Source of the DNA: Clostridiales bacterium
Lineage (GTDB): Bacteria; Bacillota; Clostridia; Christensenellales; Aristaeellaceae
Direction: 5' to 3'
Length of the DNA stretch: 35,669 nucleotides
Assembly (NCBI GenBank): GCA_012523405.1
Contig: JAAYIN010000093.1
Coordinates: forward strand, 1-35,669
Of this stretch, positions 27,945 to 35,190 are shown one piece after another. A program made the translations under genes and the position numbers. Position 1 is the stretch's first letter, and each line of letters opens with the position of its first letter. The notes beneath the pieces are model-generated. The model made no database searches and was not told the DNA's origin. It worked only from the letters and a program-made list of their open reading frames with translations.

Positions 27945-27987
27945 CAGCAGCCCAGTCGGGCAGCGCATCCACATCTAAGGAAAACCT
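27945..27987 (+). other. Degenerate tRNA-like 5' half followed by CTAAGGAAAACCT
   Basis: AGCCCAGTCGGGCAGCGCAT resembles a tRNA D-arm. It is followed by ACATCTAAGGAAAACCT, which matches the junction at 28071-28086 (CCTCCTAAGAAAACCT) one hundred bases later, with one extra G. No 3' half is found. It may be an older decayed attachment-site remnant. The similarity is short and could be chance. Confidence 0.25.
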
Positions 27988-28039
27988 GTATTGGTTGGAT
28001 TTTTGTGCGCAATAGAATCGCCCCAAAGCCCCTCACCAT

Positions 28040-28079
28040 GTTTCCGTAGCTCAGTCGGATAGAGCGTCCGCCTCCTAAG
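28040..28079 (+). pseudogene. Truncated tRNA-Arg(CCU), 5' half only
   Basis: The sequence matches the 5' end of the intact tRNA-Arg at 28135: acceptor strand GTTTCCG, D-arm, anticodon stem and loop CTCCTAA. It then breaks off after CTAAG into unrelated AAAACCTACTG. It differs from the intact gene in the D-loop and in the anticodon stem (GTCCG instead of GTCGC), so it is not a fresh copy. The preceding bases (CTCACCATG against CTCACCGTG) are also alike. A break in the anticodon loop is a typical integrase crossover point. Confidence 0.7.
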
Positions 28080-28134
28080 AAAACCTACTGTTGACACTTT
28101 TCAAGCAATATAGAACACTCCAAAATCTCACCGT

Positions 28135-28211
28135 GTTTCCGTAGCTCAGTAGGATAGAGCGGTCGCCTCCTAAGCGACAGGCCGCGAGTTCGAGCCTCGC
28201 CGGGAACGCCA
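28135..28211 (+). tRNA. tRNA-Arg (anticodon CCU), CCA encoded
   Basis: Full cloverleaf: acceptor GTTTCCG (28135-28141) with CGGGAAC (28201-28207), a D-arm, anticodon stem GTCGC/GCGAC around loop CTCCTAA (anticodon CCT, reading AGG), T-arm GCGAG-TTCGAGC-CTCGC, discriminator G at 28208 and encoded CCA at 28209-28211. One T-G wobble in the acceptor. A terminator follows directly. Confidence 0.95.
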
Positions 28212-28212
28212 T

Positions 28213-28264
28213 GCCAGTGCCGAAAGCCCTTGATTTGATTGGGTTTCGGGCACTGGCTTTTTTT
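28213..28264 (+). terminator. Rho-independent terminator after tRNA-Arg
   Basis: GCCAGTGCCGAAAGCCC (28213-28229) pairs with GGGTTTCGGGCACTGGC (28241-28257), with a single mismatch, and is followed by seven Ts. Beyond it, to 28454, I see only AT-rich non-coding sequence. Confidence 0.92.
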
Positions 28265-28454
28265 GAACCCGTCTTTTTCCTTGTCAATAAGAATGTCCGA
28301 TTTTCGCAAAATAAGTGGGGGAAGTGAACCTTTTATCCACCTCGCATTCCCAATGAAATTTGCAATAAATAGCGCTTGCGTGGCATGACTTAAGATGATT
28401 TTTCTGCCTAATAGTCAATACGATTTTTTTGCGAGCTCTTTTTTCGTCATTAAA

Positions 28455-29924
28455 TTACTGATTATTGACGAGGAGGACAGACTGGAGAACTTTAGCCAGC
28501 AAGTCAGGGTTACCTGCAAGCAGCGAAGCAAGTTGATCTGCATTGGGCGTTAGGACGGCTTCCGTTGCATTTTCAGGCGGTCGCTTGGTGCTGGATGCGG
28601 ACGCAACAACAGGCGTTCTAGGGGCTGCTGCGACGGATTTTTTAGTAGGTGCGGTGGCAATCTTTCCATTGGTTCGATAGAATTTATTCTCCATTTCATT
28701 GGCAAGGTTTCTTCGATCCTCATCCAGAATGTGTGCGTACCGCTTTGTTACCATATCAGGCGTGTTCCATCCACCGTCACCTTGGACGGCTTTCAAGTCT
28801 CCTTTGGACAGACGCAACTTGACACCTGCGCTGGTATGCCTAATGCTGTGAAACACCATGTCTTTGGCATCGATCGAGGGATCATCCATGGCTACAAGGA
28901 TTTCCTTGAATCGCTTATTCAAATGTTCTGTCATGATGGGTCTTCCGTTGGCTTGACAGATGATCAATCCGTAATCCATGTAGCCATCGTTCCCAAGCTC
29001 GATCTTTAGCCTGTCTTGGAGCTTTCGCAATGTCGTCAGCTTATACGCCACGGTATCGGGGGTGTAGACGTTGCGGATGCTCCCATCGGTTTTGGGTTGT
29101 TTCAATACAATCATTGTTCGTGTACCGGGAAAGAGGTTGGGAAACCTAAACATAATCTCCATCTTGGGAAGTCTGTCTGCAAGCGACCTATCCACACGGT
29201 CGATCACACGATCTATGTATAGCATTTGCTCCTCAGGATCGAACTTGTCCCATTGTGCACCGCCCACCTCGCCTCCACGCATGCTGCAAGCAAAGGCGAG
29301 CTGCATAGCGCAATGCATGAGGTAATAGTCGTAGATTTCGGGACGGTCTGTGAAATCTAGCACCCTATGGAGTTGCTCAGGGGTTAGCGCAGGGCGCTTC
29401 TTTTCCTTATGATCAGGAAGGGTTGCATTAACAAACGGATTCTTAGCGATATACTCCCACTTTACTGCTTGATTGAAGGCGCATCGGAGCACTTTATGAA
29501 TGGCATGTATCATTGATGGGGTAATTTCATCTCGCTTTGGCTTTCCCATGTTGGCAACGGGTTTCGCATTGATCATCAGATTGTGATAGTAATCGTCCAC
29601 AGTTTTGGTTCTTATGTTTCGCAGGAGATTATCTCCAAGATAGGGGTGTACGTAATTTTCCATAAGCCCAACGTTGCCATCATAGGTAGAAGCGACCCAT
29701 TTCCTCTCTCCATATTTTTCTATGAACTCATGGAGGAATGCGCTGACGGTTAGATCGTTCCGATCTATATGAATATTTTGTGCAACCTCATATTCAATCT
29801 GCGCTTTTCGAGCTTTTGCAATATTATAGCTCAAGCCACATTCCCAAACTTGCTTTCTATCTGCACCGTTTCCCTCGTAATGTGAAACAGTATACGTTTT
29901 TCCTCTTTTGACGATTGATGCCAT
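28455..29924 (-). CDS. int: Tyrosine site-specific recombinase (integrase)
   Basis: 489 residues from ATG 29924, chosen because AAGGCGG lies about 11 bases upstream and MASIVKRGKTYTVSHYE is a typical integrase N-terminus. The frame stays open for 97 further upstream codons without family similarity. An arm-binding N-terminus is followed by a core-binding SAM-like domain (about 58-165) and the catalytic domain. Catalytic residues: R216 (SMRGGEVGG), K278 or nearby, H359-x-x-R362 (HSIRHTSAG), W386 in GDGGW where many members have His, and Y396 (KRYAHI). An unusual Ala/Pro-rich tail of about 70 residues follows. It reads toward the tRNA-Arg, 244 bases away, the expected place for its attachment site. 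Confidence 0.93.
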   Translation of the reverse strand: MASIVKRGKTYTVSHYEGNGADRKQVWECGLSYNIAKARKAQIEYEVAQNIHIDRNDLTVSAFLHEFIEKYGERKWVASTYDGNVGLMENYVHPYLGDNLLRNIRTKTVDDYYHNLMINAKPVANMGKPKRDEITPSMIHAIHKVLRCAFNQAVKWEYIAKNPFVNATLPDHKEKKRPALTPEQLHRVLDFTDRPEIYDYYLMHCAMQLAFACSMRGGEVGGAQWDKFDPEEQMLYIDRVIDRVDRSLADRLPKMEIMFRFPNLFPGTRTMIVLKQPKTDGSIRNVYTPDTVAYKLTTLRKLQDRLKIELGNDGYMDYGLIICQANGRPIMTEHLNKRFKEILVAMDDPSIDAKDMVFHSIRHTSAGVKLRLSKGDLKAVQGDGGWNTPDMVTKRYAHILDEDRRNLANEMENKFYRTNGKIATAPTKKSVAAAPRTPVVASASSTKRPPENATEAVLTPNADQLASLLAGNPDLLAKVLQSVLLVNNQ

Positions 29925-30009
29925 TTTTATAAATCCGCCTTTCTGTGAAAGGCACCAACGAGGTAATGAAACGTTCGCGAGTGACTTCCTAACAGTAGAA
30001 TAATTGGGG

Positions 30010-30015
30010 TATACT
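30010..30015 (+). promoter_or_regulatory. Possible -10 box ahead of the IS110 leader
   Basis: TATACT at 30010-30015 with a poor -35 candidate (TTCCTA, 29986-29991). In IS110 elements a good promoter often forms only when the ends join in the circular form, so a weak -35 here would not be surprising. Confidence 0.3.
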
Positions 30016-30021
30016 AGCGGT

Positions 30022-30225
30022 GGGAGAGTCGGCACACTACACAACCCGAGGAGGTGAGTGGCGGGGCTGTATAGCGGCAACCCCGCATTTTTATATGGGT
30101 CGGTCGTCCGTGAAGGCATCAGCGAATGGCGCAAAGCACAGCCCGTAAACTTATCTCTTTCAAATTCGACTCGATTTTGCCGGACGACCAGTCCCTGCCG
30201 ATCCTTCAAATACACTTTGGAGGTA
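30022..30225 (+). ncRNA. Structured IS110 leader, candidate bridge RNA
   Basis: About 200 non-coding bases precede the IS110 transposase. They hold a hairpin GCGGGG (30061-30066)/CCCCGC (30081-30086) followed by ATTTTTAT. They also hold a long-range stem GGTCGTCCG (30102-30110)/CGGACGACC (30181-30189) enclosing about 70 bases. IS110 recombinases of the IS621 type are known to use a bridge RNA from this position, made of stem-loops with internal guide loops. The match is by position and structure only; exact ends are not determined. Confidence 0.4.
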
Positions 30226-30229
30226 TGCC

Positions 30230-31565
30230 ATGTTCAAAATTTTTCGCAAAAACTGCTGCGGTCTTGATGTCCATAAAACTTGGATTTACGCCTGTATTGG
30301 CATCACCGATGCTAACAGTCGCACAGATTACAAACAAGCTAGATTCTCTTCCTTTTCCAAAGGATTGCGCGACTTGGCTGACTGGCTTGCTAAGTACAAT
30401 TGCAAGGATGTTTGTATGGAATCATCAGGGAAATACTGGATTCCAGTGTTCAATATCCTTGAAAAAACCTGCTTTGTAACCCTCGCTCATCCCAAATACA
30501 CCAAACCCCAAAAGGGCAATAAGACCGACAGGAAAGACGCAAAGTGGATTTGCGACCTATTCATGTGCGATATGATCAAGCCCAGTTTTATACCTCCGGC
30601 TAACATTCGCCATCTCCGCGACTTGATGCGTTATCGGTTTTAAACTGACAAACATCTTGACTGGTGAAAAGAATCGGGCTCAGAATTGCTTGACAGTCTC
30701 GAACCTGAAATTGGATGATGTGTTCTCTGACGTGTTTGGCAAGTCAGCTCGCTCCATTACAGAACATATCTTGGCTCATCCTGGAGAAACCTTCGATGTC
30801 GCACCGTTCGTGCATAGTAGATGCAAGCATTCCGTTGAGGAAATTCAAGCTGCTGTGGATGGCTCTATTTCACCCGAGCAATCCATTAAGCTTCGCGAGA
30901 TTCTCTGCCACATCGACGAGCTTGACATTCACAAACGTAACATAGAATCTGAAATCCTACATCTGGTTGGGCCCTACGACTTGCCCTTGCAGTTGCTTCG
31001 TACTGTTCCGGGTTTCTCTGCCAATCCCATGACCGCGATTGCGCTCATTTCCGAAATTGGCGCAGACATGTCCGTGTTTCCAACAGCTAAGCATCTCGCT
31101 TCTTGGGCTGGTTGCTGTCCTCGTAACGACCAGAGTGCTGGCAAACTCAAGTCCACTCGCATTTCTCGCGCTGGTTCCTATCTCAAGCCTCTCTTGGTTC
31201 AGATTGCAAATGCCGTTGTTAAATCTGACAAACACCCTGAATGCAAGGAACGATACCGCAAACTCAAAGCTCGCCGTGGTCACAAGAAAGCCATTATCGC
31301 CATTTGTCGTATGCTCCTGACCGCTATCTGGAACATTCTCTCTAATCTCGTGCCTTATTGTGCCGATGGCTTTCTTGCGTCTCAAAACGTTGCGCCGTCT
31401 AAGGTGATTACCAAGACGCAGGCGTTGAATTTGTTGCGCCTAAGGGGTTACCTCATTCAACAAGATCCCCCTGCGCTTACTTACTTCTTCTTAGGCTTTT
31501 CACTTCCTATTATTGGCTGCTTCGGCGGTCTGTTTGCTATACTCTTTTGTTTGCCCGTGCCTTGA
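30230..31565 (+). pseudogene. IS110-family transposase, frameshifted
   Basis: The N-terminal part (137 residues) is a RuvC-like DEDD domain: D13 in GLDVHK, E64 in MESSGKYW, D100 and D103 in KTDRKDAKW. It stops at TAA 30641-30643. The protein continues in the next frame with KLTNILTGEKNRAQN and the Transposase_20 domain (LLRTVPGFSANPMTAIALISEIG, NDQSAGK with the probable catalytic Ser, SRAGSYLKPLL). One extra T in the run at 30638-30641 explains the shift. GGAGG lies 6 bases before the ATG. The last 30 residues are hydrophobic and odd for the family, so the original stop may be lost. It lies between the integrase and excisionase-like genes. Confidence 0.85.
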
Positions 31566-31797
31566 TTCTTTGTTTCAAACTTTGACCTCCATCTTCCTCA
31601 TAATGATCCAGCCAATAATCAAAGGACGCTTTAGAAATTCGCATTGTACGTCCAACCCGAATGACTTTGAAACAGTCAGAGTTGCACAATTCATATGCCT
31701 TTCTTCTGCTTATATCAAGGATTGCTCTGACCTCCTCGACGGAATACGTCCTCTTTCCGACTGGTGTAACATAATTTTCCTGTCCGATTGTCAACAC
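31537..31797 (-). CDS. Excisionase-like DNA-binding protein (helix-turn-helix 17 type)
   Basis: About 85 residues with the winged-helix pattern of the excisionase family: RTYSVEEVRAILDISRRKAYELCNSDCFKVIRVGRTMRI, then the helix KASFDYWLDHY. Such proteins bend attachment DNA and turn integrase toward excision. Start uncertain: GTG 31797 overlaps the ribosome site AGGAGG and TTG 31794 is only two bases from it, and no ATG is available in frame. Its 3' end overlaps the convergent IS110 frame by 29 bases. In related elements it would lie directly upstream of int; here IS110 separates them. Confidence 0.8.
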   Translation of the reverse strand: MLTIGQENYVTPVGKRTYSVEEVRAILDISRRKAYELCNSDCFKVIRVGRTMRISKASFDYWLDHYEEDGGQSLKQRIKARANKRV

Positions 31798-32338
31798 CTC
31801 CTATTGCCACAATCAGACTGACCAGGGTGCACCAAGCGTCATGCAATGCAACTACATTGTATGAGATGCTGAAGCGTCAATCAATGATGCGGATTATTAT
31901 TTTTAAAAAAGATAAACGAAAATGTAAATATATGTATGTTTGTGTATGTTAAATATGGGTAGTCTGTTTTAAGAAACAACAAGAAAAGCTTCCCGGACGG
32001 GCGTTGACATGCCCGCATTGGTTCTTCACCACTCCCCCTCTGGACGAGCCACCCCCATTGTCTGCGACGGTTTTATCACGCTCGGACTGTGGCTGGGCGG
32101 AAGTATCATTATGGGGTGCGGAAGCTTCTACCAGCATGCCTGTCTGGGTTGCCTGCAACATGGGCATTATTCGCTCACCTCATGGAGATTTTCCAAGAGG
32201 GTCGTGGCGTACCTGCTGCTCTGCTCCCGCACCGTAATGTTCCGGGTTGCTTTTATGAAATTGTCAAGGTTCGATGAGAGGAACGTAAAAGTTCCTTTCA
32301 TATATAAGGAGAATTTAGAACCAAAACGATAGGAGCAA
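31798..32338. other. Intergenic region with a GC-rich island of unknown origin
   Basis: The first 180 bases are AT-rich and hold nothing I recognise. From about 31980 to 32260 the sequence becomes GC-rich, unlike both flanks. Frames on either strand stay open for 70-105 codons with no family I can name. A minus-strand run ending LLENLHEVSE then stop (about 32172) looks like a possible gene 3' end. A remnant of another element's gene is likely. No confident gene is called. Confidence 0.4.
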
Positions 32339-32761
32339 TTAGAAATTCTTTTTTAAAAATTTTTCAAGGGAACGAAGCCCACGATAAAGGGCATCCTTTA
32401 CCGCACCTTCTGTAACACCTTCCGAACGTGCGATCTCTGCCTTGCTTAAACCTAGGAAGTAATGAGCGTATATGCGTTTTGCCTGCTTTTCAGGTAGTGC
32501 AGAGAGCGCAGCATGAAGTTGTGTTCGATGAACCTTTTTTTCATAGTGTTCATGTGGAGAATCGGATACGAAAAGGATGTGTCTTTCCATACCTTCGCTG
32601 AAATCTAACGAATAGTGAGCATGATGCCAGCGCTTTTTTCGAGCGTACGCTTTTTCAGCATCCTCACATTGACGAAGCACATTTGCTAATTCTTCAGATA
32701 CCTCTATATACACATCATTCTGATAAAAGTGATAGTAATCCCGTAGATTGATGATAGCCAT
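32339..32761 (-). CDS. Small sigma-70-like factor of mobile-element type
   Basis: 140 residues from ATG 32761, selected because GGAGG lies about 9 bases upstream; the open frame runs farther up without a site. The N-terminal part (DYYHFYQNDVYIEVSEELANVLRQCEDAEKAYARKKRWHHAHYS) is typical of short sigma-like proteins found in clostridial conjugative transposons. The C-terminal 60 residues are a sigma region 4 helix-turn-helix (ALSALPEKQAKRIYAHYFLG, then LSKAEIARSEGVTEGAVKDA). Region 2 is not evident. Inferred role: control of the element's own genes. Confidence 0.85.
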   Translation of the reverse strand: MAIINLRDYYHFYQNDVYIEVSEELANVLRQCEDAEKAYARKKRWHHAHYSLDFSEGMERHILFVSDSPHEHYEKKVHRTQLHAALSALPEKQAKRIYAHYFLGLSKAEIARSEGVTEGAVKDALYRGLRSLEKFLKKNF

Positions 32762-32837
32762 TTTCTTTTTCCTCCGTATTGTTATTGTGAAAATCAATAC
32801 GGAAGGTGGAGAACGGCATCTTGAAATCAATATAATA

Positions 32838-32866
32838 GAGCTATGCATGTTTTGCATACATAGCTC
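32838..32866 (-). terminator. Hairpin between the repressor and sigma-like genes
   Basis: GAGCTATG and CATAGCTC close a long, nearly perfect stem with a few-base loop. On the minus strand TATTATATTG follows. It lies after the XRE gene stop and before the sigma-like start, so it probably ends the repressor transcript. Confidence 0.5.
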
Positions 32867-32939
32867 CAACAAAATAAAGAGCAAACAGAATCATTCTGTT
32901 CACTCCACATGGGTATGGAATCTATTAAATGGATTGCAT

Positions 32940-33284
32940 TTATATATGATCTCTATTTTTCTGGTAATACTCTAAAAATCCTACCATGTAGTCTTTACAT
33001 GGCTCATCAATTTCATTAAATAGCTCGACAAGCCTACGTTTTCTTTGATCATCGAGATGAAACATTGGGTCTTCCCCGTATACTAAGTATTCAAATCGTA
33101 CATCAAATACATTGCAGATTGATATAATAACATTCTTTTTCACAGGCTTCTCTACGGATTCAAGCTTACTATAGTAACCGGCAGTGATACCTAAAGCTTC
33201 ACCAGTTTCCTTCTGTGTCAATCCTAAAGCTTTTCTTATGTTATAGAAGCGCACATGCATCTCACGCGAGTATCGATATTCCAA
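32940..33284 (-). CDS. XRE-family transcriptional regulator
   Basis: 114 residues with an N-terminal HTH_3 domain: VRFYNIRKALGLTQKETGEALGITAGYYSKLE, then KNVIISICNVFDVRFEYLVYGEDPMF. The C-terminal 45 residues (RKRRLVELFNEIDEPCKDYMVGFLEYYQK) probably dimerise. Start TTG 33284 is supported by GAGGTGA seven bases upstream. Its position beside int, xis and a sigma-like factor suggests the element's repressor. Confidence 0.9.
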   Translation of the reverse strand: MEYRYSREMHVRFYNIRKALGLTQKETGEALGITAGYYSKLESVEKPVKKNVIISICNVFDVRFEYLVYGEDPMFHLDDQRKRRLVELFNEIDEPCKDYMVGFLEYYQKNRDHI

Positions 33285-33604
33285 ATCACGTCACCTCAAA
33301 ATAAATGTCTGTATATATAGCATTGTGGTGTATAACTAAAGATACCAACTCAAATTAGTAATGTCAATATATTCCTAAAAAACTATATTGCACAATGTTA
33401 TTATTTGACATATGGCAACGTGTGGTATAGTTTTGGGCGCTGAAATCGATTATCACGCCGCTTATAAACATAGAGTGTACTTTGTCGTTCCTCTCAAATT
33501 GTGTCATTAAATTACGGCAAATACCCCACGACACATATCATTGTGCTGCGGGGTATTTGCATGTGATGTGGTATTAACTATCATTATGATGAGCCAGCTC
33601 CCTA
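33285..33604. other. AT-rich intergenic region upstream of the XRE gene
   Basis: 320 bases, strongly AT-rich (many TATA-like words near 33310-33420) and probably holding the promoter and operator of the XRE gene, but no single promoter stands out. Its right part contains the inverted repeat listed at 33517-33560. No gene is seen. Confidence 0.5.
33517..33560. repeat. Perfect 11-bp inverted repeat with structured loop
   Basis: GCAAATACCCC (33517-33527) and GGGGTATTTGC (33550-33560) are exact complements. The 22-base loop has a further short ACA/TGT pairing. No T-run follows on either strand, so it is a poor terminator. It could be a weak terminator for the gene at 33605 or an element-specific site. 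Confidence 0.55.
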
Positions 33605-33934
33605 TCAGTGACTCTCTTCATTGTCTACGCTTTCCTCTTCTTCTGGGTTAACATCGAAATTCAAATCTCCAAACTTGATGCCAACTTGGAGCATAAGCTC
33701 ACAAATTTGATCGATTTCATTGAGCAAAGCGGTATGTTCAGTTGATTCTTCCCGGAACCCTTGGGACAGTGCTTTATAAAACCTTGAATACTTAGTTTCA
33801 TACATGTTAATGGCTTTAAGCAATTCAGCAGGTAAACGTGAACTATCAATCTGAGCCGATTCTGTTACAACGTCAAATAGGTATTTTGTTTTTGATTCCA
33901 GAGGCGTCAAAAAATCATCTATAGTGTTTGGCAT
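33605..33934 (-). CDS. Small acidic hypothetical protein
   Basis: 109 residues, mostly helical, no signal peptide, ending in an acidic tail (NPEEEESVDNEESH). Predicted helices near residues 7-25, 34-62 and 67-90 suggest a helical bundle. No family is recognised. A GAGAAAG-type ribosome site lies before the ATG. It lies between the repressor and a secreted-protein gene, all on the minus strand. It is probably an accessory gene of the element. Confidence 0.65.
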   Translation of the reverse strand: MPNTIDDFLTPLESKTKYLFDVVTESAQIDSSRLPAELLKAINMYETKYSRFYKALSQGFREESTEHTALLNEIDQICELMLQVGIKFGDLNFDVNPEEEESVDNEESH

Positions 33935-33997
33935 GATATCTTTCTCTTTTCGTTATATTTTGCGAGGTTTTACCCGCCATTAACTTATAGAATTTTT

Positions 33998-34043
33998 GAT
34001 TGGATTTTGCCCCACTTGGGGGTGCGCAGGGCGAAATCTAATC
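33998..34043. repeat. Long imperfect inverted repeat with nested stem
   Basis: GATTGGATTTTGCCC (33998-34012) and GGGCGAAATCTAATC (34029-34043) pair over about 13 of 15 positions. The loop contains a second possible stem, CCCC-ACTT-GGGG. It lies about 130 bases after the secreted-protein gene on the minus strand. The rest of 33935-34172 shows nothing else I recognise. Confidence 0.5.
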
Positions 34044-34172
34044 TTGGGGTTATAGTTTAGGTTGGCTTGCACCTAAAAGGGCATTGCATTGGCAGGGTGA
34101 AAACTCGATCAACAAACCTGCAAGCAACTTGTTTTTCACGACATTATCCCTTCAAATATAATGTGGCGCGAA

Positions 34173-34592
34173 TTAAAGCGAGACTGCTTTTGTTGTAATT
34201 GTATCTGTTTCGCTGTTGGAACCATTTGAAACATAACCAGTAATCTTTGCCCGATAAAAGGTGCCACTTTCAGCAGTGTAGGTTTTCATTACAGTAGCCT
34301 TTGTGGTTCCTGTCTCAGACCAGCTTTTAACATCCTCCCAGCCCAATCCGGTTTTTTTCTGAAGCAGCACGGTTGCCTTTGCATAGGTAGCTTTGCCAGC
34401 AGAGTTAACCGTTGAGGCTAAAACGACCAAACCATTCTCTATGTAGCATGTGCCGTGTATGGATGAGATCATGGTGTAGAATAACGAAATGCTGGGATCA
34501 TCTGTTGGCGCTGCCATTGCCGTTGGAACCATAGGTATTGAGCATGTGGATACCAGGAGTGCCAGTAGTAGTGCGAGTATTCTCTTCTTCAT
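34173..34592 (-). CDS. Small secreted hypothetical protein
   Basis: 139 residues from ATG 34592, chosen because GGAGG lies 8 bases upstream and a signal peptide (MKKRILALLLALLV ... PTAMA) follows. The mature part of about 110 residues is beta-rich with little charge (CYIENGLVVLASTVNSAGKA ... ATVLLQKKTGLGWEDVKSW ... ESGTFYRAKITGY). This pattern is seen in small secreted proteins of Firmicutes of DUF6147-like type, a guess from memory. Such proteins are sometimes neighbours of anti-sigma-like genes, as here. Function unknown. Confidence 0.7.
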   Translation of the reverse strand: MKKRILALLLALLVSTCSIPMVPTAMAAPTDDPSISLFYTMISSIHGTCYIENGLVVLASTVNSAGKATYAKATVLLQKKTGLGWEDVKSWSETGTTKATVMKTYTAESGTFYRAKITGYVSNGSNSETDTITTKAVSL

Positions 34593-34627
34593 GTTTCTTT
34601 CCTCCGTAATTTTATTCTGTAATGCCC

Positions 34628-35190
34628 TTAATTTATGGGACATACATTTTCAGCTATCTTACGCAGTTCAATGTCACTGATTTCTGATTGAAAATCCATT
34701 TGAATGAACGCATCGCTGCGCAAGAAGTACATAATAGTAGTGTTTTCATCGGTATGCCCAACATAGGCGGTTCCACCTTTAAAATCCAAGGCATTAAAGT
34801 TGGTAAACTCATTATCATAGGATGCATTCCCGCCGTTTGGATAGTAGTAGTACTCAATAAAACCACCATTATTGTCACTATAAATAACATATAGCGTCTC
34901 CGTTCCACTTGGTCTGCTATGTGACACGTAGTTGTACCCTTTGGGTAGGTCTTTGGGCAATACGTATCCATTCAAGTCACTTAAATATTTGTCGTAATTG
35001 ACTGCTTCTATTCGGATTGCGACTGGTCTTTCAAATACTGAGAGGAGTGTATAGCGGACGTTGTCCGCGAAGCCTGGGATGATAAAGCAAAGTGAAAGAA
35101 GGATTGCCATAACTGAAACCAACGCCTGCTTTGTATAACCCACTAAATTATGACAGCGTTTTTGGGGTTCTTTAAGTATAACTCTACGGG
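34628..35190 (-). pseudogene. Truncated anti-sigma-like membrane protein (DUF4367-like)
   Basis: About 185 residues in frame. A hydrophobic span (ALVSVMAILLSLCFIIPGF) is followed by an extracytoplasmic domain: DLPKGYNYVSHS, ETLYVIYSDNNGGFIEYYYY, GGTAYVGH, TIMYFLRSDAFIQMDFQSEI, ending ELRKIAEN. This strand order resembles the DUF4367 domain found in anti-sigma factors. The expected N-terminal cytoplasmic sigma-binding part is missing: upstream the sequence turns into an IS256 transposase fragment at about 35190. No ribosome site precedes the possible inner start at 35110, so the gene is probably dead. Confidence 0.65.

Noticed and set aside
27930-28015. A complete tRNA or known small RNA after the promoter at 27899.
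   Set aside because: Only a D-arm-like part is present. A possible GCGCA/TGCGC outer pairing does not give a cloverleaf, and no SRP, 6S or tmRNA signature is seen.
29925-30215. N-terminal extension of the integrase by 97 codons.
   Set aside because: No family similarity, it overlaps the IS110 leader, and a good ribosome site favours ATG 29924.
31513-31821. A plus-strand gene of 102 codons.
   Set aside because: It is opposite the excisionase-like gene, which has a clear helix-turn-helix family pattern.
32009-32332. A 107-codon plus-strand gene in the GC-rich island.
   Set aside because: No ribosome site, no recognised family, and its end runs into AT-rich non-coding sequence.
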